Part shown: positions 58,000-64,000 of the stretch, in pieces | Layout of the letters: every line of letters starts with the position of its first letter | Position numbering within the stretch: position 1 is the first letter of the stretch | Source: Streptomyces sp. CBMA152 | Lineage (GTDB): Bacteria > Actinomycetota > Actinomycetes > Streptomycetales > Streptomycetaceae | Reading direction: 5' to 3' | Length of the DNA stretch: 64,000 nucleotides | NCBI RefSeq assembly: GCF_014596475.1 | Contig: NZ_MECJ01000028.1 | Location: 372,001 to 436,000 of the forward strand | Made by a program: the position numbers and the translations under genes | Notes under the pieces: model-generated | Seen by the model: the letters and a program-made list of their open reading frames with translations, nothing else | Told to the model about the DNA's origin: nothing | The model's database searches: none

Positions 58000-60386
58000 T
58001 TCCCCACCCCCGCAAGGTTGTTGCCGTCCTGCCGGTCGAGCAGCAGTCGCAGCAGTGGCTCCATCGCGTCGGCCCGCTCCTCGTCGAGCGCGGCGCCGAA
58101 GCCGGGCGCGCCGCTTCCGGACGGAGCCGGACCGCCGGTGCCCGGACCGCGCCGGACGAGCTCGCCCAGCGTGCGGCGCACACCCGGTTCGTACGCCGAG
58201 AACGTGCGCCGCAGCAGCGGCAGTACGTCGGTGAACGCGTCGGCCGGGACCCCCGTCAGCCAGGTGTCGACCAGGGCGAGCAGCCGCTCGTCGTGGACCA
58301 GGAGCATGCCGCCGCCGGACGCGCCGCCGACGAACCCCTCTATCCAGGCCGCCGCGTCGCCGGGCGGTGTGCCCACCGACAGGGCGAGGCCCATGTATCG
58401 CTCGGCCTCACTCGCGTCGAGCCGCCCGTCGTCGAGGAGCAGCCGGACGGCCCGGCCCCGGATCTCGCCAGGGACGGAGTCCCGCCCGGCGAGCTTGGCG
58501 AGGACCCCGGCCCAGCGGTCGCGCAGGGTCGTGGAGCCCTCGGGCGCGTCCGGGAGCAGGGACATCGCCGCGTGGACGCCGTCGACACGGCGGCGCATCG
58601 CGGTGGCCCCGTCGGCGTCCAGGCCCGTGCACGCGGGCGGCAGGCCGACGCAGATCCGCTCGGCGAGCCCGGTCGCGACCTCCGCGAGCGCCGCCGTCCG
58701 CGTCCCCCGCACATCCCCGTACCGCAGGGTGCGGGCCAGGGCGGGCAGGGCCTCGGCGAGATGGGCGACGTCCGTGTCGAGCGCGGCCCGGTCGGCGAGC
58801 GCGCGCATCAACACCGGGAGCGCGTCGGAGAGTTCGGCCAGCAGGCACCGCTCGGCGAGCGCGGTGATCTCACCGAGGACGGTCGCCTCGGCGGCGTCCG
58901 CCTCGGCCCGTGCGGTGGCGGCGGCCTCGACGGTCGTGCCCCACACCCCCGCCTCGGCGACCCGTACCGAGAGCTCCGGCTCCCAGCGCAGCCGCCAGCC
59001 CTCGCGGAAGGTGCCGGTGCTGCCCCGGCCGTCGGCCCGCTCGCCCCAGTCGACGCCGAGCAGCCGCAGCCGGTGCAGCAGACGGCTGCGCGCAGCGTCC
59101 GTCTCCTTGCGCAGATCGAGGTCCAACTCCCGTTCCAGCGCCTCCGGTTTGAGCCGCAGGGTGCGCTGGGCGCGGGTGAGGTCGCGCTGGAGCGGCACGG
59201 CCGGGGCCGCGTCCGGGACCTCGCCGAGCACATCGCCGACGACGAGCCGGTCCTGGATCAGGGCGAGCGGGACGTCGGAGCCCTCGCACATCACCGCCCG
59301 CACCGCGTCGGTCGTCTCGGCGAGACCCGGCAGCGGGCGCCCGCGCATCGCGGCGAGCGTCCCGGCGAGCCGGACCGCCTCGATGACGTGCGCGGACGAC
59401 ACCTGCCGGTCCTCCTCGCGGAGCAGCCCGGCGACCTTGGTCATCCACCGCTCGACGGGCCGGTCCCGGGCCGCGAACAGATGCCCGTACCAACCGGGCG
59501 AGTCGATGCCCGCGCCGTAACCGCTGCGCCGGGCGAGACGCCGGTGCGTCCAGGGCACCCAGGTCAGCTCGGTCTTCGCCTTCGGGAGCCCCTTGAGCAG
59601 GGCCCGGTCGGCGCCGACCGCGACCTTGGCGGCGAGTGCGGGCACATGCCAGGCACCGCAGACCACGGCGACCTCGTCCCCGAACTCCCGCCGGGCAGCG
59701 CGCAGTTGCTGCCGCATGTACGCCTCGCGGACCAGGTCGCGCGCGTGCCCGCCGTCGCCGTACGCCTCGCGCAGCGCGGTCATCGCCTCACCGAGGACGA
59801 CGAAGGGGCTGTACGGGTCGTACGAGTCGGATGTGCCAGGCAGGTCGGGTGAGTTGTGCGGGTCGGGGGTGTGCTGCCGGGTGCCGTCGGGGTGGCGGTG
59901 CTCGACGACGTCCTCCCACCAGCGCTCCGGGTCGTCGTATCCGGCGGTCTCGGCGAGCAGGCCGATGGGGTCGATCCGCAGCCCGTCCCCTTCCTTGTCT
60001 CCGTCCGGCCGCTCCCCCTCCGACTCCGGCTCCGGTTCCGCCGCCAGCGAATGGGCCGCCGGAAGGTCGATGAAGCGGACCTCGGCGCCCGCGTCCAGGG
60101 CCCAGCGCAGCGCCACCCACTCCGGCGAGAACTCGGCCATCGGCCAGAACGACGCCCGGCGCGGGTCGTCCACCACATGGGCGAGCAGCGCGACCGGGGG
60201 CCGCATGTCCGGGTCGGCGGCGAGCGCAAGCAGGGCGTCGGCCTCGGGCGGACCCTCGATCAGTACGGCCCGGGGCCGCGCGGTGTCCAGCACGGCCCGC
60301 ACCGCCCGCGCCGACCCGGGACCGTGGTGCCGCACCCCGAGCAGCCAAGGCCCTGCGGGCGCATCCGGCCCGGTGGAGGTCGTCAC
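57996..60386 (-). CDS. DUF5682 protein with a TraB/TIKI-like N-terminal domain
   Basis: A 796-residue protein. The N-terminus has LLGVRHHGPGSARAVRAVL (His20, His21), AVLIEGPPEAD (Glu44) and VRFIDLPAAH, then EAYMRQQLRAARREFGDEVAVVCGAWHVPAL (about 221-251, His247). The GxxHxG opening, the acidic VxIEG strand and the VVxGxxHxxxL strand mirror TraB/PrgY and TIKI/GumN-type domains, proposed metalloproteases. The rest is helical, Leu/Ala/Arg-rich, with GVDWGERADGRGSTGTFREGWRLRWEPEL as a family landmark. GTGA overlaps link it to both neighbours. The domain relationship is my inference. Confidence 0.8.
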   Translation of the reverse strand: MTTSTGPDAPAGPWLLGVRHHGPGSARAVRAVLDTARPRAVLIEGPPEADALLALAADPDMRPPVALLAHVVDDPRRASFWPMAEFSPEWVALRWALDAGAEVRFIDLPAAHSLAAEPEPESEGERPDGDKEGDGLRIDPIGLLAETAGYDDPERWWEDVVEHRHPDGTRQHTPDPHNSPDLPGTSDSYDPYSPFVVLGEAMTALREAYGDGGHARDLVREAYMRQQLRAARREFGDEVAVVCGAWHVPALAAKVAVGADRALLKGLPKAKTELTWVPWTHRRLARRSGYGAGIDSPGWYGHLFAARDRPVERWMTKVAGLLREEDRQVSSAHVIEAVRLAGTLAAMRGRPLPGLAETTDAVRAVMCEGSDVPLALIQDRLVVGDVLGEVPDAAPAVPLQRDLTRAQRTLRLKPEALERELDLDLRKETDAARSRLLHRLRLLGVDWGERADGRGSTGTFREGWRLRWEPELSVRVAEAGVWGTTVEAAATARAEADAAEATVLGEITALAERCLLAELSDALPVLMRALADRAALDTDVAHLAEALPALARTLRYGDVRGTRTAALAEVATGLAERICVGLPPACTGLDADGATAMRRRVDGVHAAMSLLPDAPEGSTTLRDRWAGVLAKLAGRDSVPGEIRGRAVRLLLDDGRLDASEAERYMGLALSVGTPPGDAAAWIEGFVGGASGGGMLLVHDERLLALVDTWLTGVPADAFTDVLPLLRRTFSAYEPGVRRTLGELVRRGPGTGGPAPSGSGAPGFGAALDEERADAMEPLLRLLLDRQDGNNLAGVGN

Positions 60387-61486
60387 GCCGACACCTCGCG
60401 GCAGGCCCGGTAGAAGTCCTTCCAGCCGTCGCGCTCGCGGACCACCGTCTCCAGGTACTCCTGCCAGATGACGCGGTCCGCCGCCGGGTCGCGGACGACC
60501 GCGCCCAGGATGCCCGCCGCCACGTCGCCGGAGCGCAGCACGCCGTCGCCGAAGTGCGCGGCAAGGGCCAGGCCGCCCGTCACCACCGAGATCGCCTCGG
60601 CTGTGGAGAGCGTCCCCGAAGGGGACTTGACCTTGGTGCGGCCGTCTCCGGTGACCCCGTCCCGCAGCTCCCGGAAGACCGTGACGACCCGGCGGATCTC
60701 GTCCATGCCCTCGGGCGCGGCGGGCAGGTCGAGGGAGCGGCCGAGCTGGTCGACGCGACGCGAGACGATGTCGACCTCCTCGTCGGTGGTCGCGGGCAGC
60801 GGCAGCACCACCGTGTTGAACCGCCGCCGCAGCGCGCTGGACAGCTCGTTCACCCCCCGGTCGCGGTCGTTGGCGGTCGCGATGAGGTTGAAGCCGCGTA
60901 CGGCCTGGGTCTCCTCGCCCAACTCCGGGATGGGCAGGGTCTTTTCCGACAGGATCGTGATCAGCGTGTCCTGTACGTCGGCGGGGATACGGGTCAGCTC
61001 CTCGACCCGGGCCGTCATCCCCTCGGCCATGGCCCGCATGACCGGGCTGGGCACCAGCGCGTCGCGGCTCGGGCCGTGCGCGAGCAGTTGCGCGTAGTTC
61101 CAGCCGTACCGGATCGCCTCCTCCGGCGTGCCGGCCGTGCCCTGCACCAGCAGCGTGGAGTCACCGCTGACGGCGGCGGCCAGATGCTCGGACACCCACG
61201 TCTTGGCCGTGCCGGGGACGCCGAGCAGCAGCAGCGCCCGGTCGGTGGCGAGCGTGGTCACGGCCACCTCGACGATGCGGCGCGGGCCCACGTACTTCGG
61301 CGTGATCACCGTGCCGTCGGGCAGCGTGCCGCCGAGCAGATACGTCGCGACCGCCCACGGCGAGAGCCGCCAGCGGGCGGGCCTGGGCCGGTCGTCGGCG
61401 GCGGCCAGCGCGGTGAGTTCATGTGCGAAGGCGTGCTCGGCGTGCGGCCGCAGGGCCTGCGCGGCAGCGGTTGTGGACGTGGTCAT
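60383..61486 (-). CDS. MoxR-type AAA+ ATPase
   Basis: A 367-residue AAA+ protein. Walker A is LLLGVPGTAKTWVSEHLA (89-96). In the Walker B position, where MoxR proteins have FLDEINR, it has RVEELTRIPADVQDTLITILSEK, so the usual Asp is Glu. Sensor 1 is FNLIATANDRDRGVNELSSALRRRFN with the arginine finger near residues 220-222. The family works as a chaperone with VWA partners. Its promoter has the minus-strand DNA-damage motif (61547-61525). Overlaps the DUF5682 gene by GTGA. Confidence 0.9.
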   Translation of the reverse strand: MTTSTTAAAQALRPHAEHAFAHELTALAAADDRPRPARWRLSPWAVATYLLGGTLPDGTVITPKYVGPRRIVEVAVTTLATDRALLLLGVPGTAKTWVSEHLAAAVSGDSTLLVQGTAGTPEEAIRYGWNYAQLLAHGPSRDALVPSPVMRAMAEGMTARVEELTRIPADVQDTLITILSEKTLPIPELGEETQAVRGFNLIATANDRDRGVNELSSALRRRFNTVVLPLPATTDEEVDIVSRRVDQLGRSLDLPAAPEGMDEIRRVVTVFRELRDGVTGDGRTKVKSPSGTLSTAEAISVVTGGLALAAHFGDGVLRSGDVAAGILGAVVRDPAADRVIWQEYLETVVRERDGWKDFYRACREVSA

Positions 61487-61614
61487 GGATCCCCCTCCAG
61501 ATCAGTCGACCCGATGTGGTTTCCACGGTGCACCACGCCACTGACAATCGACCTGGCGGCAGGGGAAAGTGCAGGTCAGGGCGATTGTCAGTGGGGGCAT
61601 CTACCTTCGAGAAC
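61487..61614. promoter_or_regulatory. Divergent DNA-damage (RecA-NDp/PafBC-type) promoters
   Basis: A perfect 13-bp inverted repeat (CCACTGACAATCG at 61538-61550 and CGATTGTCAGTGG at 61582-61594) presents one TTGTCAGTG outward in each direction. Plus strand: TTGTCAGTG (61585-61593), 8 bp, then TACCTT (61602-61607), 7 nt before the SWIM-gene ATG. Minus strand: TTGTCAGTG (61547-61539), 8 bp, CACCGT (61530-61525). The consensus for LexA-independent DNA-damage promoters is TTGTCRGTG-N8-TAnnnT, so the plus site is a full match and the minus site differs in one base. Confidence 0.82.
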
Positions 61615-62988
61615 ATGAATCAGCAGGGGGTGCGCTGGACGGCGGAACAGGTGCTGGCTCTGGCTCCTGACGATCCGTCACGAAAGGCGGGAAGCAGACT
61701 CGGCACGGCCGGACCGTGGTCGCAGAGCGGCTGTGCCAACTCAAGCGTGTGGGGCCTGTGCAAGGGCAGCGGCAGCAGGCCCTACCAGACGGTGATCGAC
61801 ACGGGCGGCCCCGGCACGGGCGGCCTCGGATACAAGTGCAGCTGCCCGAGCCGGAAGTTCCCGTGCAAGCACGCGCTGGGGCTGCTGCTGCTCTGGGCGG
61901 CGGACGAGTCGGCGGTGCCGGACGGCGGGACGCCGCCCGACTGGGCCGCGCAGTGGCTGGACGACCGGCGCGCGCGGGCGGAGAAGAAGGGGAGCGAGGC
62001 GGCGGGACCTGCGGCCGAGCGGACCGCCGACCCGGAGGCGGCCCGGCGCCGCGCCGAGCGACGGGCCGAGCGGGTCACGGCCGGGGCGACGGAGCTGGAG
62101 CAGCGCCTTGAGGACCTGCTGCGCGGAGGTATCGCGGCGGCGGAACGGCCGGGGTACGGGCTGTGGGAGGAGACGGCGGCCCGCATGGTCGACGCCCAGG
62201 CGCCCGGACTGGCAGGCAGGGTAAGGGAGTTGGGCGCGATACCGGGCTCGGGGCCCGGCTGGCCGGTGCGGCTCCTGGAGGAGTGCGCGCTGCTGCATCT
62301 GCTCGACCGGGCCTGGCTCGCCCGGGAGCGGCTGCCGGAGCCCCTGGCCGCGACGGTCCGCGCGCGGGTCGGGGTACCCACGCCGCCGGAGGGGCCGCCG
62401 GTGCGGGACACCTGGCAGGTCCTCGCCCAGTACGACACGGCCGACACCAAGCTGACCACGCGTCGGATATGGCTGTACGGGCGGGATTCGGGCCGCTCGG
62501 CGCTTCTGCTCGACTTCGGCGCGGCGGGCCGGGCGCCCGAGCTCGCCCTGCCGGTCGGCCTCGCGATCGACGCCGAGCTCACGCCGTACCCGGGCGGCGG
62601 GCAGCTGCGGGCCGCCCTCGGCGAGCGGTACGGGGCGCCGCTCCCGGCCCCGGGCCCGCCGCCCGGCGGCTCGACGACCGAGGCACTTGAGCGGTACGGG
62701 CGGACGCTGCGGGACGACCCGTGGTTGGACGCCTGTCCGGTGACGCTGAGCGGGGTCATACCGGTGCCGCCCGGGGAGACCGGCGGCGATGGCTGGCAAC
62801 TGGCCGACACCGACGGTGAGTTGGCGCTGCCCATGGCCCCGGGCGCGGCCACCCGTACGGGCCTGTGGCGGCTCGTCGCGCTCTCCGGCGGCGGCCCGGT
62901 GACGGTCTTCGGCGAGTGCGGCCACCGGGGGTTCGCCCCGCTGGCGGCGTGGCAGCCGGGGTCGCCGGAAACGGTGTCGCTGCTCTGA
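61615..62988 (+). CDS. SWIM zinc-finger protein
   Basis: A 457-residue protein. The SWIM motif CSCPSRKFPCKHALGLLL gives Cys75, Cys77, Cys84 and His86 (CxCx6CxH). Upstream are WSQSGCANSSVWGLCKGSGSRPYQTVI, and after the finger a charged helical region (RRRAERRAERVTAGATELEQRLEDLL). The C-terminal 200 residues hold TWQVLAQYDTADTKLTTRRIWLYGRDSGR and further beta-rich sequence, common to this family. SWIM domains bind DNA or proteins. The start is leaderless by the promoter above. With DUF5691 it forms the plus-strand arm of the module. Confidence 0.88.
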   Translation: MNQQGVRWTAEQVLALAPDDPSRKAGSRLGTAGPWSQSGCANSSVWGLCKGSGSRPYQTVIDTGGPGTGGLGYKCSCPSRKFPCKHALGLLLLWAADESAVPDGGTPPDWAAQWLDDRRARAEKKGSEAAGPAAERTADPEAARRRAERRAERVTAGATELEQRLEDLLRGGIAAAERPGYGLWEETAARMVDAQAPGLAGRVRELGAIPGSGPGWPVRLLEECALLHLLDRAWLARERLPEPLAATVRARVGVPTPPEGPPVRDTWQVLAQYDTADTKLTTRRIWLYGRDSGRSALLLDFGAAGRAPELALPVGLAIDAELTPYPGGGQLRAALGERYGAPLPAPGPPPGGSTTEALERYGRTLRDDPWLDACPVTLSGVIPVPPGETGGDGWQLADTDGELALPMAPGAATRTGLWRLVALSGGGPVTVFGECGHRGFAPLAAWQPGSPETVSLL

Positions 62989-63042
62989 CAGGGAGCGCCG
63001 AAGTTCGTAACCGCGTACGTGAGGAAGGAAGGGGGAGGTCGC

Positions 63043-64000
63043 GTGCCTGTGTCCGCATCCGTGAAGGAGGTCGCGTCCGTGGAGGGAAGCGAGACCACCG
63101 GGGGCGGCTCCTGGGAGGAGTTGGTCACCGCCGCGCTGCTCGGGACCGAGCGGCGGCCCGCCGCCGGGGAGCCCGCCGCGCTGCTCGACGACGCCGCGCG
63201 GCGGACCGTCCGGCGCAGAGCGGGCCTGGTGCCCGCGCCCGCCGCCGTACGGCCCGAGAAGGCGCCGGACGATGAGCGACCGCACCTGCCGCAGGCCGCG
63301 CGGCGTCGGCTCGGGCAGTTGCTGGCGGACCGTTCGGCGGCGGCCCACTCGTCGGGGCGGCGGGGGGCCGCGCCCGATCTCGCGGAGCTGCTGCCGCAGT
63401 GGCTGAGCGCGGCGGGCGAGCGGGGGTTCCGGACGCCGCCCGAGCTGCTGCCCGCGTTGCTCGACGCGGCCCGGGCGCGTACGGATCTGCGGCCGCAGGC
63501 GCTGGCGTTCGCCGGGTCGCGGGGGCTGTGGCTGGCCCGGCTGAACCCGGAGTGGCGGTTCGCGCTGCGCGGCGGTACGGGCACGGCGGCCCTGCCCGAC
63601 GTCTCGGATCCGGAGGCGGTGCGGCGGCTGTGGGACGAGGGGCTGTTCGCCGAGCGGGTGGCGCTGCTCACGGCGGTACGGGCGTACGAGCCCGGGGCCG
63701 CACGGCAGTTGCTCGCCACGACGTGGGTGGCCGAACGCGCCGAGGACCGGCTGATGTTCGTCGACTCACTGCGCACGGGGCTGTCGGACGCGGACGAGCC
63801 GTTCCTGGAACAGGCGCTGTCCGACCGCAGCCGTAACGTCCGGGCCACCGCCGCCGAGCTGCTGTCGGCGCTGCCCGCGTCCGCGCTGGCCGGGCGGATG
63901 GCGGCGCGGGCGGCGTCCTGCGTCGGGCTCGACCGCTCGGGGGACAGGGACGGGGCGCGCATCGTGGTGGAGGCACCGCACGAGTGCGACGCGGCGATGC
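63043..64000 (+). CDS. DUF5691 protein (partial, 3' end cut by window)
   Basis: At least 319 residues. It reads WEELVTAALLGTERRPAAG near the start, then EKAPDDERPHLPQAARRRLGQLLADRS, LPELLPALLDAARARTDLRP-like helices, SRGLWLARLNPEWRF and LEQALSDRSRNVRATAAELLSALPASALAGRMAARA, which looks like HEAT-type helical repeats. This matches DUF5691, which travels with SWIM, MoxR, DUF5682 and VWA genes. The GTG at 63043 has GGGGGAGG 5 nt upstream; a later GTG at 63079 also has a GGAGG. It starts 54 bp after the SWIM gene. Function unknown. Confidence 0.82.
   Translation, partial: MPVSASVKEVASVEGSETTGGGSWEELVTAALLGTERRPAAGEPAALLDDAARRTVRRRAGLVPAPAAVRPEKAPDDERPHLPQAARRRLGQLLADRSAAAHSSGRRGAAPDLAELLPQWLSAAGERGFRTPPELLPALLDAARARTDLRPQALAFAGSRGLWLARLNPEWRFALRGGTGTAALPDVSDPEAVRRLWDEGLFAERVALLTAVRAYEPGAARQLLATTWVAERAEDRLMFVDSLRTGLSDADEPFLEQALSDRSRNVRATAAELLSALPASALAGRMAARAASCVGLDRSGDRDGARIVVEAPHECDAAM

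Overview
The window is about 72% GC by eye, with third-position G/C bias, frequent GTG starts and head-to-tail NTGA overlaps, all typical of a Streptomyces chromosome. The gene order (sdhCDAB, trpS, glyA, mdh, folD, purH-purN, sucCD, with an SCO4848-type membrane protein) matches what I recall of the S. coelicolor SCO48xx core region, so this is core chromosome and not an island. I see no tRNA, rRNA, CRISPR array, insertion sequence or prophage. About 60 genes are supported; the first and last are cut by the window edges.

Layout. 1-2908: surface-glycan genes (DUF6716 glycosyltransferase, GT2, polysialyltransferase-like). 2901-5055: FAD monooxygenase and its divergent TetR regulator. 5158-10622: B12-dependent acyl-CoA mutase, L,D-transpeptidase lipoprotein, and two ECF sigma factors, one coupled to a membrane protein. 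10684-13215: GH20 hexosaminidase and an OHCU-decarboxylase-like protein. 13444-16854: sdhCDAB. 17001-21201: MarR/MFS pair, TetR, orphan solute-binding protein. 21362-28219: D,D-carboxypeptidase, YihY, GtrA and a complete decaprenylphosphoryl-arabinose (DPA) type pathway in two divergent groups (UbiA and PAP2; DprE1 and DprE2). 28231-32818: 2H phosphoesterase, trpS, glyA behind a ZTP riboswitch, rocD. 33199-36356: polysaccharide deacetylase, ATP-grasp/lipoprotein pair, DMT-like transporter. 36578-39760: MocR regulator diverging from two AhpD-like genes and an ICL/PEPM-like lyase. 39779-42860: three-gene operon with matched RHIM-like motifs in two of its proteins. 43056-50401: mdh, XRE/DUF2690 protein, DUF3017 protein, folD, purH, purN. 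50760-56621: membrane proteins including a PerM-like one, a sigma-like membrane protein, sucCD. 56827-64000: MoxR AAA, DUF5682 and VWA genes diverging from SWIM and DUF5691 genes.

Central metabolism dominates: three TCA-cycle steps (SDH, MDH, succinyl-CoA ligase), one-carbon and purine synthesis (GlyA, FolD, PurN, PurH), with glyA likely sensing ZTP, the purine intermediate that builds up when formyl-folate is short. Cell-envelope functions form the second theme.

The strongest candidate for an undescribed system is at the right end. The SWIM-DUF5691 and MoxR-DUF5682-VWA operons diverge from a 128-bp region in which two inverted copies of TTGTCAGTG are each followed, after 8 bp, by a TAnnnT-like element. 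This is the RecA-NDp/PafBC DNA-damage promoter signature, so the whole module is probably induced by DNA damage. Other leads are the DPA-type pathway in an organism not known to make arabinogalactan, and the RHIM-like motif pair.
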